A DNA stretch of 64,000 nucleotides from Kordiimonadales bacterium IMCC3096 (GCA_016865035.1 CP018227.1:1582001-1646000); one strand, 5' to 3'. Positions 7,053 to 15,942 are shown, counted from the first letter of the stretch. Translations and numbers: made by a program. The notes: generated by a model not told the origin, from the sequence alone.

Positions 7053-8219
7053 CTAGCGCTTCAGGCCCAGCAGTTTCCGCGCGACGACCCAGCGATGAAC
7101 TTCGGACGGTCCGTCGTAGATGCGCATCAGCCGGATCTGGGCAGCCATCTGGTGCAGCGGCAGTTCTCGGGTCATTCCCATGGCACCAAAGGTCTGCATG
7201 GCATTGTCCAAGACTTCCCAGGCCATCTCCGTGGCATAGACCTTGATCATGGAGACATCGGTGCGGACATCCTGTCCCTCATCCAGCTTCCAGGCGGTCT
7301 CATAGGCCATCAGGCGACTGGCCCGGATCTTCGCGGCGGCGTCGGCAACCCACCACTGGATCGCCTGGCGCTCGGCCAGCGGGGCGCCGAAAGTCTGCCG
7401 CTGGGGGGCGAATTCGCAGATCATCTCCAGTGCGCGCTCCGCCATGCCGATGCACCATGACGCCATCTCCAGCCTGCGGGTGGACAGGCGGACCTGCATC
7501 GGCGCGAACCCCTGTCCCTCCTTCCCCAGCAGATTGGCGTGCGGCACCCGGCAATCCTCCAGCGCGATCTCGTAGGTGAAGGCCCCGCCGATCATCGGGA
7601 TACGCCGCGCGATGTTGAAACCCGGCGTGCCCCGGTCAACCAGAAAGGCGGAGATGCCGCCGCGCGCGCCCTTCTCCCGGTCCGTCACGGCCATCAGGAT
7701 GGTGAAATCCGCTTCCTCGGCCCGGCTGATCCAGATCTTGGAGCCGTTGATGACCCAGTCATCCCCGTCCCGCACCGCGCGCGTCCGCATGCCGGCCGGA
7801 TCCGCCCCGGCACCGGGTTCCGAGATGCCGATGGCGGAGACCGTGCCGCCCTTCACATAGGGTTCCAGATAGCGCTTGCGCTGGTCCTCGTTCACCGTGG
7901 CCATCAGCATCCGCAGGTTCGGCGAGTCCGGCGGCAGCATGTAGGGGGTGACGGTGCGCCCGAGTTCGATGTTGACCCCGATCATCGCCACGGTGGGCAG
8001 GTCGACGCCGCCGACATCCTCCGGCGCGTCCAGACCCCAGAGCCCGAGTTCCCGCGAGCGGGCATCGATGCGCGCGCGCTCCTCCGACGACAGGGCCGCA
8101 CCCTCGCCCCGTGCCTCCCGCGCCAGCACCTCCGGCTCCAGCGGCATGAGTTCGTCCTGCACGAACCGCTGCACCAGGTCGCGCAGCATCCGGTGCTCTT
8201 CACTCAGTTCGAAATCCAT
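7053..8219 (-). CDS. Acyl-CoA dehydrogenase family protein
   Basis: A 388-residue flavoprotein of the acyl-CoA dehydrogenase superfamily, oxidising an acyl-CoA at alpha-beta and passing electrons to ETF. The N-terminal helical domain begins MDFELSEEHRMLRDLVQRF. The middle beta-domain carries GISEPGAGADPAG and VINGSKIWISRAEEADF, and the C-terminal helical domain has QTFGAPLAERQAIQWWVAD and RIYDGPSEVHRWVVARKLL. The ATG at 8219 has GGGGAGGA upstream. It stands alone, with its 3' end next to repeat copy A. Substrate chain length cannot be read; the IYDGPSEVHR ending fits branched or medium-chain subfamilies. Confidence 0.9.
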   Translation of the reverse strand: MDFELSEEHRMLRDLVQRFVQDELMPLEPEVLAREARGEGAALSSEERARIDARSRELGLWGLDAPEDVGGVDLPTVAMIGVNIELGRTVTPYMLPPDSPNLRMLMATVNEDQRKRYLEPYVKGGTVSAIGISEPGAGADPAGMRTRAVRDGDDWVINGSKIWISRAEEADFTILMAVTDREKGARGGISAFLVDRGTPGFNIARRIPMIGGAFTYEIALEDCRVPHANLLGKEGQGFAPMQVRLSTRRLEMASWCIGMAERALEMICEFAPQRQTFGAPLAERQAIQWWVADAAAKIRASRLMAYETAWKLDEGQDVRTDVSMIKVYATEMAWEVLDNAMQTFGAMGMTRELPLHQMAAQIRLMRIYDGPSEVHRWVVARKLLGLKR

Positions 8220-8367
8220 CACGTGTCCTCCCCTGCAAGCTGCTGATCCTGATGCGGTTGGCAGCGCGCAGCAAGACAGTTGGTCTCCGGGCTTGATTGG
8301 TACCGGGGTGCGCGGCACCTATGTGTCCGGGTCCCGGCACCTGCCATCATGGAAGAGGCGCACCGCA

Positions 8368-8961
8368 ATGGCCGATCTGGAAAAGCGACCGCTCCAGTCC
8401 GTTGTCGAGATGGCAGCCGACGAAGCCGATGGCGAGAAGGTCACGGTGGCCGAACTGCTGGAGATCTTCCAGGACCGGGGCTTCGGCCCCATGCTCATCG
8501 CGCTCGGCCTGCTGGCGGCGTCTCCGCTCGGCGCCATTCCGACGGTCCCGAGCATGCTCGGCCTGGTCGTCATCCTGGTATCGGGCCAGCTTGTCATTGG
8601 CCGCAATCATCCCTGGCTGCCCGGACGACTGCGCCGCCAGGGCTTTTCCGTGCGGAAGATCGAGAGCGCCGGAAAGAGGGGCCAGGACTGGCTGCGGCGC
8701 GCCGACTGGCTGGTCCGCACCCGTCTGACCTGGGCAACCAGCACCCTTGCCAGACGGCTTGCCGCGCTGCTCTGTGTCGGTCTCGCGGGACTGATGATCC
8801 CGCTGGAGCTCGTGCCGTTCGCGGTGCTGCTGCCCGCGACCACCATCCTCATTTTCGGCATGGCCCTGACCGCCCGCGACGGGCTGTTCATGGTGATCGC
8901 CATCGCCATGACCGTCCTGACCGGCACCCTGGCCCACGGCTGGCTGTCCGACCTCGGGTAA
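8368..8961 (+). CDS. exoD: ExoD-family membrane protein (exopolysaccharide synthesis)
   Basis: A 197-residue inner-membrane protein of the ExoD family, named for a rhizobial gene needed for exopolysaccharide production and alkaline tolerance; its biochemical role is not established. After a polar N-terminus (about 40 residues), a hydrophobic pair surrounds GFGPMLIALGLLAASPLGAIP and VPSMLGLVVILVSGQLVIG, typical of the family. Two further membrane segments lie in the last 70 residues. The ATG at 8368 is supported by an upstream AGAGG. It diverges from the acyl-CoA dehydrogenase gene and converges on copB. Confidence 0.85.
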   Translation: MADLEKRPLQSVVEMAADEADGEKVTVAELLEIFQDRGFGPMLIALGLLAASPLGAIPTVPSMLGLVVILVSGQLVIGRNHPWLPGRLRRQGFSVRKIESAGKRGQDWLRRADWLVRTRLTWATSTLARRLAALLCVGLAGLMIPLELVPFAVLLPATTILIFGMALTARDGLFMVIAIAMTVLTGTLAHGWLSDLG

Positions 8962-8972
8962 GAGGTCGCCAG

Positions 8973-9001
8973 GGCCCCCGCCCTCGGTCGAAGCGGGGGC
9001 C
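8973..9001. terminator. Hairpin between convergent exoD and copB
   Basis: GGCCCCCGC (8973-8981) pairs perfectly with GCGGGGGCC (8993-9001) across an 11-base loop. It lies exactly between the two stop codons and could end transcripts from both sides. There is no T-tract on either side, so termination strength is uncertain. Confidence 0.5.
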
Positions 9002-9013
9002 AAGGCAGCAGGA

Positions 9014-9715
9014 TCAGAAGATCATGCGCGCGCCGACAACCAGAAAGGCCGCACTCGCATCCTCCCCACCGGCCCGGACAAGATCAGCGCTGCCCCCGAA
9101 CGTGCGCTCGTAATGGAACCCCACATAAGGTGACAGCAGCCGGTCAACGAGGTCGTAGCTCACCCGCGCACCGATCTCCAGTCGTGGCCCGAAGGCCACC
9201 CGGTTCAGGGCAGTGTCATCCGTCAGCGGAACATCCAGCTCGATGCTCGGCACGACGATGATCCGATTGGTGATCAGGCCTTCGTACTCGACCTCGAACC
9301 GCACGGAAGGATGATCGGAGACAAACAGGTCGGCATCGATCTCGAACCATTGACGGGTCAGCCCGTGAAGGCCGATCACACCATGTACCCTGTCCGGACC
9401 GCTGGCCGTATCGAACCGCACACCCGCTACCCCGTCGAAGAAATCGGAGATTGGCGTGGAAAGGCGGAACTGGTTCTCCAGCGTCTCGAAGGCCTCCTCC
9501 TCCAGCGCATATTCCCCTTCACTGCGGTAGACGAAGCGCACTTCGTCATTGCCGTAGAAGGCATCCAGATCCCAGGCGGCCACATCGGTGTCCCCACCGA
9601 ACCGGTATTCCAGCTGTTCCGCCTGGATACCCCAGACGTTGGACTCAGCGGCGGCAGGTACGGCGAGAAGCAACGCCGGACACAGAAGTCCGGCAACGAG
9701 GAACAGTCGTCGCAT
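9014..9715 (-). CDS. copB: Copper resistance protein B (outer-membrane)
   Basis: A 233-residue precursor with a clear signal peptide (residues 1-23, ending AAA-E). The mature part is built of alternating amphipathic beta strands and ends in Phe (GARMIF), as in outer-membrane barrels. The sequence WGIQAEQLEYRFGGDTD and the SPYVGFHYERTFGGSADL segment are characteristic of the CopB/PcoB family, which binds or exports copper at the outer membrane. It lacks the long Met/His-rich N-terminal extension of some CopB proteins. It is the last gene of the copper operon, four bases after copA. Confidence 0.92.
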   Translation of the reverse strand: MRRLFLVAGLLCPALLLAVPAAAESNVWGIQAEQLEYRFGGDTDVAAWDLDAFYGNDEVRFVYRSEGEYALEEEAFETLENQFRLSTPISDFFDGVAGVRFDTASGPDRVHGVIGLHGLTRQWFEIDADLFVSDHPSVRFEVEYEGLITNRIIVVPSIELDVPLTDDTALNRVAFGPRLEIGARVSYDLVDRLLSPYVGFHYERTFGGSADLVRAGGEDASAAFLVVGARMIF

Positions 9716-9719
9716 GACC

Positions 9720-11594
9720 TCAGCCCCCCTGTTTCATGCTGGGTGCCGCTGCGGCGCTATCGGGTCCGCCCTCCACCACGATCTTCCGGAACATGCCGGA
9801 ATCGGCGTGATAGGACAGGTGGCAGTGAAACGCCCATTCGCCCGGCGCATCCACCTCTGTCTCCATGTAGACCGTGGTGGCCGGCGCGACGCTGATCACG
9901 TGTTTCACCGGATTCCACTTGCCGCTGCCATTGTCCAGGATCGACCACATGCCATGCAGGTGCATGGGGTGGGTCATCATGGTGGTGTTGACGAACTTGA
10001 AACGCACCCGCTCCCCGTAGGTCAGGCGTATCGGGTCGGCATCGGCATACTTCACACCGTTGATCGACCAGATGTAGCGTTCCATGTTGCCGGTCAGCTC
10101 CAGTTCGATCTCGCGCGTTGCGGGCCGGTGCTCGTAGAGCGGCTTCTGCGCCTTCAGATCGGCATAGGACAGGAACCTGCCCCCGTTGGCGGCTTCGGGA
10201 CGCAAGCCACTGCCCGGTGCGTAGAACGGGTCAGGACGACCCGTTTCGCCCTTCGGCATGGCGCCGTGGCCCATCGCGGCATGGTCCATCTCGCCCTTCG
10301 GCATCGAACCATGACCCATCGCGGCGTGATCCACCTCGCCCTTCGGCATCGAACCATGACCCATCGCGGCGTGATCCACCTCGCCCTTCGGCATCGAACC
10401 GTGACCCATCGCGGCGTGATCCACCTCGCCCTTCGGCATCGAACCGTGACCCATCGCGGCGTGATCCACCTCGCCCTTCGGCATCGAACCGTGACCCATC
10501 GCGGCGTGATCCATGGAACCATGGTCCATGCCGCCATGACCGGCCATGTCGCCCATGGTCAGCAAGGGCGGTTCACGGAGATCAGGAACTTCGGCGGCCA
10601 TGCCCTCACGTGGCGCCAGCGTGCCGCGCGCAAAGGCCGTCCGCCCCATCGATTCACCATATATCGTGTAGGCGCGATCCTCCGTCGGCTGCACGATGAC
10701 GTCATAGGTCTCCGCGACGGCAATGCGGAACTCGTCAACCACGACCGGCTGCACGTCATTGCCGTCGGCCTGCACGACGGTCAGCTTCAGCCCCGGAATC
10801 CGGATGTCGAAATAGGTCATCGCCGAGGAGTTGATGAAGCGCAGCCTTACCCTCTCGCCGGGCCGGAAGAGGCCGGTCCAGTTCTGCTCCGGGCCCTTGC
10901 CGTTGATCAGCGGAGTGAAACCCTGCAGGTCCTCGACATCGGTCGGCATCATGCGCATGTCACCCCAGTCGCCGCGGTCGTCCAGCGCCGCGCGGACGCC
11001 CTTCTCCTTCGCATCATCAAGGAAGTCGAACAGGGTGCGCTGCCTGCGGTTGTAGTAGTCCGGCATCATCTTCAGATTGCGCATGATCCGGTCGCCGGAG
11101 TGCGGATGCGCATCGGCAAGCTGGATCACGTATTCGCGGTCATAGCGGTACGGCTCCCGGCCCTCCGGCTCGATGATGATGGCCCCGTAGGCCCCGTCCG
11201 GCTCCTGGAACCCGGAGTGGCTGTGGAACCAGTAGGTTCCGCTCTGCACTATGGGAAACCGGTAGGTGAAGGTCTCGCCAGGTGCGATGCCGGGATAGCT
11301 GATCTTGGGAACGCCATCCTGCTGATAGGGCAGGATCAGCCCGTGCCAGTGGATCGAGGTGTCCTCGTCGAGGTTGTTGGTCACGTTGATCGTGACCTCC
11401 TCGCCCTCCCGGAACCGCAGCACGGGCCCGGGGCTGGCGCCGTTGAAGCCGACACCCGAGCGCGTGAAGGTACCGGTGTCGATCCTTACCGGATCAACGG
11501 TCAGATTGTATTCGCCGGCCATGGCACCGCCCCCGAGGGCAAGTGCCAAACCGGTTCCGAGCATTGCGGCCCGGAGCATGGTGATGCGTGACAT
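9720..11594 (-). CDS. copA: Multicopper oxidase CopA (copper resistance)
   Basis: A 624-residue periplasmic multicopper oxidase that binds and probably oxidises Cu(I). It has an N-terminal signal (residues 1-26) without an obvious twin-Arg. Copper ligands are visible in HWHGLILP and HSHSGFQ near the N-terminus and HPMHLHGMW and HCHLSYHADSGMF near the C-terminus. Between them is a Met/His-rich linker of six 15-residue units (DHAAMGHGSMPKGEV type) that should bind copper. Such Met-rich segments are usual in CopA, but the near-identity of these units points to recent expansion. It precedes copB in the operon. Confidence 0.96.
   Translation of the reverse strand: MSRITMLRAAMLGTGLALALGGGAMAGEYNLTVDPVRIDTGTFTRSGVGFNGASPGPVLRFREGEEVTINVTNNLDEDTSIHWHGLILPYQQDGVPKISYPGIAPGETFTYRFPIVQSGTYWFHSHSGFQEPDGAYGAIIIEPEGREPYRYDREYVIQLADAHPHSGDRIMRNLKMMPDYYNRRQRTLFDFLDDAKEKGVRAALDDRGDWGDMRMMPTDVEDLQGFTPLINGKGPEQNWTGLFRPGERVRLRFINSSAMTYFDIRIPGLKLTVVQADGNDVQPVVVDEFRIAVAETYDVIVQPTEDRAYTIYGESMGRTAFARGTLAPREGMAAEVPDLREPPLLTMGDMAGHGGMDHGSMDHAAMGHGSMPKGEVDHAAMGHGSMPKGEVDHAAMGHGSMPKGEVDHAAMGHGSMPKGEVDHAAMGHGSMPKGEMDHAAMGHGAMPKGETGRPDPFYAPGSGLRPEAANGGRFLSYADLKAQKPLYEHRPATREIELELTGNMERYIWSINGVKYADADPIRLTYGERVRFKFVNTTMMTHPMHLHGMWSILDNGSGKWNPVKHVISVAPATTVYMETEVDAPGEWAFHCHLSYHADSGMFRKIVVEGGPDSAAAAPSMKQGG
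10246..10515. repeat. Six 45-bp tandem repeats inside copA
   Basis: Six in-frame 45-bp units begin at 10246, 10291, 10336, 10381, 10426 and 10471. The first (C-terminal in the protein) is the most diverged and the central ones are nearly identical. Each encodes a 15-residue Met/His-rich copper-binding segment. Unit number is expected to vary between strains by slippage or unequal recombination. Confidence 0.95.
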
Positions 11595-11626
11595 GATGTG
11601 TTTCCTGATCTGTGTGCTGCGCGGGT

Positions 11627-12178
11627 TCAGTGCTTCAGCCGGATGCTTCCGACCATGCCGGTCTGGTAGTGGCCCGGCACATTGCAGGCGAACTCCAGCC
11701 TGGCGTGGTCAGGGAAGGTCCAGATGATCTCCGCGCTCTGCCCCGGTTCCAGCAGGACACTGTTCGGATCGTCATGCTTCATGCCATGGCTGCCATGGTT
11801 CATCATCGCATGGTTGATCCGGTCCGGCTCCAGCATGCCGCTCTCCATCATGCCCATCATTTCCTCCTGATGGGCCGCATGCATGGTCGCGGTACCGATG
11901 TTGAACTCGTGAACGAACTCACCTTCGTTCCTGACAGTGAAGCGCACCGTCTCGCCCTCGCGGATCTCGAGCGTTTCGGGCTCGTAGAGGTTGTCGCGCA
12001 TGATGATGCCGATGGTCCGGGTGACATCCGTGGCTACACCGGGTTTCCCGATGTCCGGTCCCTTGCCGTGGCCGTGGCCGTGGCCGTCACCATGGCCACC
12101 GGCGGCAAACGCGACCGGGGCCGCCGGCAGGAGCGAGAGGGCAAGCGCGCAGGCGCGCAGTCGCGTCATTGTCGACAT
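11627..12178 (-). CDS. Periplasmic cupredoxin-like copper protein
   Basis: A 183-residue secreted protein. After a signal peptide (about 1-25) comes a His-rich GHGDGHGHGHGKG stretch, then a cupredoxin domain. Type-1 copper ligands are recognisable: His in EFVHEFNIG, then Cys, His and Met in ACNVPGHYQTGM near the C-terminus. An insertion of about 45 residues rich in Met and His (MHAAHQEEMMGMMESG) lies between strands. It probably buffers or delivers copper for CopA. ATG 12178 is preceded by CAGGAGAG. It is the second gene of the copper operon, 32 bases upstream of copA. Confidence 0.88.
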   Translation of the reverse strand: MSTMTRLRACALALSLLPAAPVAFAAGGHGDGHGHGHGKGPDIGKPGVATDVTRTIGIIMRDNLYEPETLEIREGETVRFTVRNEGEFVHEFNIGTATMHAAHQEEMMGMMESGMLEPDRINHAMMNHGSHGMKHDDPNSVLLEPGQSAEIIWTFPDHARLEFACNVPGHYQTGMVGSIRLKH

Positions 12179-12237
12179 GGAAACTCTCCTGAAAGGTACA
12201 ATTCCGGCCCCGGCGACCGGGACCGACAGAACTGGAC

Positions 12238-12630
12238 TCAGGAGTGGTTTCGTGGCGGAGGCGGCTGATGCGCCATGGCATGGGAAGTCAGCCGCATCGG
12301 CCCTGCATCGTCGTGCAGAACGGCGACACGGGTTGCGGTCGCACCGGCAGGCACGGCCAGGCCCGGCGTGCAGACACCATGATCGCACCCCCCGTCACCG
12401 GCGCACATGTCGTAACCGGCACCGGCATCCGGCATTGCGTCCGCCACCATGACCATCCGCACGTCGTCCGTCGCCGAATGCCCGGCATGGGCCGCGGAAG
12501 CATCCGCGACGGAACCTGCCTTTCCGCCCAGACCACACATCGCCGAGGCACCCGTACCGGTACTCAGCATCATGGCGAGCACGGTGAGCACCGTCAGCAT
12601 CAGTCGGAATGTCCGCAGCGGAAGCATCAC
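12238..12630 (-). CDS. Small secreted Cys/Met/His-containing protein of copper operon
   Basis: A 130-residue hypothetical protein. Residues 1-30 form a signal peptide (hydrophobic LMLTVLTVLAMML). The mature part has several Cys (MCGLGG, DMCAGDGGCDHGVC) and scattered His and Met, and a Pro/His tail, consistent with metal binding. It has no named domain that I recognise. It opens the operon cupredoxin-copA-copB. A TTGACA element lies at 12663-12658, so near that transcription may begin at the start codon itself, suggesting the second ATG (12627) or a leaderless start. Function is inferred from context only. Confidence 0.6.
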   Translation of the reverse strand: MMLPLRTFRLMLTVLTVLAMMLSTGTGASAMCGLGGKAGSVADASAAHAGHSATDDVRMVMVADAMPDAGAGYDMCAGDGGCDHGVCTPGLAVPAGATATRVAVLHDDAGPMRLTSHAMAHQPPPPRNHS

Positions 12631-12632
12631 CT

Positions 12633-12663
12633 ATCATGTCGGCCCGCAGGGCACCCCTGTCAA
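12633..12663 (-). promoter_or_regulatory. Candidate copper-operon promoter with long spacer
   Basis: On the minus strand a perfect -35 TTGACA (12663-12658) is followed 19 bases later by CATGAT (12638-12633), four of six matches to the -10. A 19-bp spacer is the mark of promoters activated by MerR/CueR-type sensors, which fits a copper operon. No cueR gene is in the window, and no textbook CueR dyad is obvious. Confidence 0.35.
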
Positions 12664-12683
12664 GCGCCCGCCGCGCGAACCGA

Positions 12684-13490
12684 TCAATCCCGCGTCATGG
12701 TCCGCCGTGCGCCGGGTGCGGGGGGTTGCTCCGGCGCGCCGGCAAAGCACTGGGCAATGGACATCCAGTCGGTGGCGTTCGGTCCGGTGACCTTCAGCCG
12801 CGTGTCGGCAATGTTGCGGACCTGGGTCACGACCTGGCAGAAGTCCTCCGCCGGGCCTTCGATCAGTTCCGTCTCCGACGGGTCGTTCCACGTCCAGACC
12901 GCGCCGGACGGGGCGGTCAGGCGGAGGTGTGGCGCAGGGCTCGGCGCTTCCAGGCCGCGGACCTTGTAGGTCCAGCCATGGGTGTTCACCCCCAGCACGG
13001 CGATCGACTTGATCCGGTCCGCGTTCTGCCGCACCACACCCAGCATGTCGTAGACTTCCTGCCCGTGCGCCCAGGTCTCCATCAGGCGCGCGGAGATGGA
13101 AGACCGCACGCTCATCGACGGTCCGGCCCAGGGGACCCGGGCTGACGGATCGGCGGCGGCAAAGCGGTCGGCCATGCCGTGATAATAGTCGCGCCAGGCC
13201 GTCGCCAGCGCCTGGCCGCCGATGCCCTTGCGCCAGTCACGTTCCAGATCGCCGACACTGCCGCCGCCATCCCTGTGCCTGATGACGTCCTGCATGAAGC
13301 TCTGGAAGCCCTCCGCATCCGTCAGCGACAGGTCGGCGGCCCAGTTCCACATGTGCAGATGTCCCAGCACGCGGTTGATGGTCCAGTCCTTGAACGCCGT
13401 CGGTTCATCGAAGGCACTGTCGGGCAGATCGCTGACCAGCTGGTACAGCGCATCACTCTCCGCGCGAAAATCCTCGGCCTGTTCCAGCAT
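12684..13490 (-). CDS. DinB-fold maleylpyruvate isomerase-like protein (TIGR03084 type)
   Basis: A 268-residue protein of the DinB/MDMPI superfamily, four-helix metal-binding proteins that include mycothiol-dependent maleylpyruvate isomerase. The N-terminal helical domain contains TINRVLGHLHMWNW, and a second His/Glu cluster is ETWAHGQEVYDMLG; these would bind a divalent metal. A C-terminal domain (from about residue 175, HGWTYKVRGLEAP onward) matches the SCP2-like extension of TIGR03084 members. Proteobacteria do not make mycothiol, so another thiol or none is used. It ends 53 bases before the copper operon start and may not be related to it. Confidence 0.75.
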   Translation of the reverse strand: MLEQAEDFRAESDALYQLVSDLPDSAFDEPTAFKDWTINRVLGHLHMWNWAADLSLTDAEGFQSFMQDVIRHRDGGGSVGDLERDWRKGIGGQALATAWRDYYHGMADRFAAADPSARVPWAGPSMSVRSSISARLMETWAHGQEVYDMLGVVRQNADRIKSIAVLGVNTHGWTYKVRGLEAPSPAPHLRLTAPSGAVWTWNDPSETELIEGPAEDFCQVVTQVRNIADTRLKVTGPNATDWMSIAQCFAGAPEQPPAPGARRTMTRD

Positions 13491-13588
13491 TTCGTTCCTC
13501 CCCCATCACGATTGCCTTGCGGCAGACAGCATGCCGCGATCAGCCATTTGTGCAAGCCGTCAGGGTGCAGGCCGGTCCGGCAGCCGGA

Positions 13589-13603
13589 TTAACTCGCCTT
13601 TAA
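13589..13603 (+). promoter_or_regulatory. CtrA-type site (TTAA-N7-TTAA)
   Basis: TTAA CTCGCCT TTAA, an exact match to the alphaproteobacterial CtrA consensus TTAA-N7-TTAA, 53 bases before the ATG of the hybrid kinase. It overlaps a 13-bp palindrome (CGCCTT-T-AAGGCG, 13595-13607). Chance occurrence in GC-rich DNA is unlikely but binding is not shown. Confidence 0.5.
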
Positions 13604-13656
13604 GGCGTGCTGTGCCAGCCTTCTCCAATCGCTAGGAACAGGGCCAGGTGCCGACC

Positions 13657-15942
13657 ATGCAAGCGCAGAAACTGAATCGAGCCTTCAATGGCTTCATCGA
13701 CAGCTGGGTCCCCGCCACGCTGATGAACGATCGCAATTCGGCGCAACGCGTCCGGATGTTCGTGATCAGTCACACGCTGGGGCCGTTTCTCGGCCATACC
13801 ATCACGCTGGCGCTGCTGCTGCTCGATCCTCAACCGACACCCCATGTCTATGTCCTGGCCGGTTCGATAACACTGTTCTGCATCTTCCCGCCCGCGCTGA
13901 AGATCAGCAGTCGCTATTTCGACGCCCATCTCTGCTACAGCGTGCTCGCCCTGCTGTCGGTGATGAACCTGATCTTCGCGGTGCTGTGGGGGTCGTATCA
14001 CTACGCCGGAATCAGTTCGCCGTTCCTGGTCTGGCTGCTGGTGGTGCCGCTGCTGGCCTTCTTCTATCTGGGCTCCAACCCCGTGGCACGGAACTTCGTG
14101 TTCGGCATGACCGGTTCCGGTCTTGTGGCGTTCTATCTGCTCTACCAGTTCGGCGGCGGCTTCCCGGAGCATGTCGAGAGCAGCGCCCTGGTGCCCATCG
14201 GCATCATCTCCATCATCTGCGCCATGGCCTATGTCACCATGATGGCGGTCTACTACGCCAACGTGGTCGATTCCCAGTCGGAGCTGCTGGCGGAGATCGA
14301 GCGGCATCAGTCCACCACCAGCCAGTTGCTGGAAGCCAAGGAAGAGGCGGAGCGCGCCAATGGCGCTAAGTCCGACTTCCTGGCCAAGATGAGCCATGAG
14401 CTGCGCACCCCGCTGAATGCCGTCATCGGCTACAGCGAGATGCTGCTGGAGGACGCGGAGATCGACGGACGCGGCGAGGATTCCGCGGACCTGAAGAAGA
14501 TCAATTCCGCCGGCAAGCATCTGCTTGCACTGGTCAGTGAAGTGCTCGACCTGTCGAAGATCGAAGCCGGCAAGATGGAACTCTATACGGAGGAAGTCGA
14601 CCTCGACGGCTTTGTCAGCGAGGTCGCCTCCACCTGTCGCCAGATCATCGCCAAGAACGCCAACGAACTGGTGATCCGCCGCTCCAGCGACCTCGGACGG
14701 CTGGAATGCGATGCCACGAAGCTGCGCCAGGCCCTGCTGAACCTGCTGAGCAATGCCGCGAAGTTCACCGAGAATGGCCGCGTCATCCTTTCGGCCCGGC
14801 GGGAGCGGATCGACAATCGCGACTGGGTCAAGATCGAGGTGCAGGATACCGGCATCGGCATCGCGCCGGACCAGATCGGCAACCTGTTCCACAATTTCTC
14901 GCAGGCCACCCCGTCGATCTCCTCGAAATTCGGCGGCACCGGCCTCGGCCTGTCACTCAGCCAGAAGCTCTGCCGCTTCATGGGGGGGGACATCACCGTC
15001 GAGAGCACGATGGGTGTCGGAACCACCTTCACCATCGTCCTGCCCGCCACGACCCGCGCCCTCGCAGCCGTCTCGACGCCGAGCGAGGAGACCGTGTCCC
15101 AGATGCCGTCCGAAGCGTCCGCGAAGGTCACACCGCTGGAACCGGCGGTCGCACGCCTTGGCCAGGACGGGCCGAAGCAGACCATCCTTGTGATCGACCC
15201 GGACCCGTCGGCGCTGGAGATCATGGAGCGGTCGCTGCAGAAGGAAAACTATCGCGTCGTGACGACCGAGCGCGCGAAGGAAGGGCTGGAGATTGCCCAG
15301 ACCCTGCGACCCGATGCGATCATCCTGGACGTTGCCGTCAGCGACATGGATGGCTGGGAAGCGCTCGGTGCGCTGGGTTCGCAGGACGACACGGCCGGGA
15401 TTCCGGTCATCGTGCAGTCCATCATCGACGATCCGCGCAGGGGCTACCAGCTCGGTGCCGCCGCTTTCCTGGTGAAACCCGTCGAACGCGAACCGCTGCT
15501 GGAAACCATCAGCCAGGTCTGCGACGAGGCCGGTTTTCCCGGGAATGAAGTCCTGGTGATCGACGATGACGGGACCGCATCCCGGTCCACCGTGACCGCT
15601 GCGCGGGAAGCAGGCTGGCATGTGACCGTCGTGCCGGATTTCGGCATCGGCCTGACCCGCGCGCACCAGGTGCAGCCCGATCTCGTGATCGTGGACAGCG
15701 ACAGCATCAGCGCAGGCCTGGTTGCCTTCGTTGACGGGCTGAAGGATCTGGATGGCATCTCCATCCTTGTCCTGATCGACAGCGAGGCCGCGCCGACAAG
15801 TACGCTGACCATTCCGCGACCTGCAAGGTCCATCTTCAACGCCAGCGACCGCGATGACGTCCGCGCCACCGCTCTCGCCATGCTGAAACGCACCGACGAC
15901 CTGCCCAGGCAGTCGTACAGGAAGGAGGCCGCCCATGGCTGA
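13657..15942 (+). CDS. Membrane hybrid histidine kinase with two receiver-like domains
   Basis: A 761-residue sensor kinase. Residues about 30-205 hold six or so membrane helices with short loops, so sensing is probably within the membrane. A coiled linker leads to the HisKA box SDFLAKMSHELRTPLNAV (phospho-His). The ATPase domain shows the N box (LLNLLSNAAKFT), DTGIGIAPDQ and GGTGLGLSLS. A first receiver (about 505-625) keeps the acceptor Asp (IILDVAVSDMDG) and the Lys (FLVKPVE). A second (about 630-755) keeps acidic residues (VIDDD, VIVDSDS) but lacks the conserved Lys and looks degenerate. The stop overlaps the next gene by eight bases. The ATG at 13657 is chosen over a GTG at 13648. Confidence 0.92.
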   Translation: MQAQKLNRAFNGFIDSWVPATLMNDRNSAQRVRMFVISHTLGPFLGHTITLALLLLDPQPTPHVYVLAGSITLFCIFPPALKISSRYFDAHLCYSVLALLSVMNLIFAVLWGSYHYAGISSPFLVWLLVVPLLAFFYLGSNPVARNFVFGMTGSGLVAFYLLYQFGGGFPEHVESSALVPIGIISIICAMAYVTMMAVYYANVVDSQSELLAEIERHQSTTSQLLEAKEEAERANGAKSDFLAKMSHELRTPLNAVIGYSEMLLEDAEIDGRGEDSADLKKINSAGKHLLALVSEVLDLSKIEAGKMELYTEEVDLDGFVSEVASTCRQIIAKNANELVIRRSSDLGRLECDATKLRQALLNLLSNAAKFTENGRVILSARRERIDNRDWVKIEVQDTGIGIAPDQIGNLFHNFSQATPSISSKFGGTGLGLSLSQKLCRFMGGDITVESTMGVGTTFTIVLPATTRALAAVSTPSEETVSQMPSEASAKVTPLEPAVARLGQDGPKQTILVIDPDPSALEIMERSLQKENYRVVTTERAKEGLEIAQTLRPDAIILDVAVSDMDGWEALGALGSQDDTAGIPVIVQSIIDDPRRGYQLGAAAFLVKPVEREPLLETISQVCDEAGFPGNEVLVIDDDGTASRSTVTAAREAGWHVTVVPDFGIGLTRAHQVQPDLVIVDSDSISAGLVAFVDGLKDLDGISILVLIDSEAAPTSTLTIPRPARSIFNASDRDDVRATALAMLKRTDDLPRQSYRKEAAHG

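Noticed and set aside
10246-10515. Evenly spaced repeats resembling a CRISPR array
   Set aside because: The 45-bp units are contiguous without unique spacers and are in frame within copA.
9588-11591. A 667-codon open frame on the plus strand opposite copA
   Set aside because: The copA frame shows signal peptide, copper ligands and repeat units; the opposite frame only mirrors the repeats as His/Arg-rich text.
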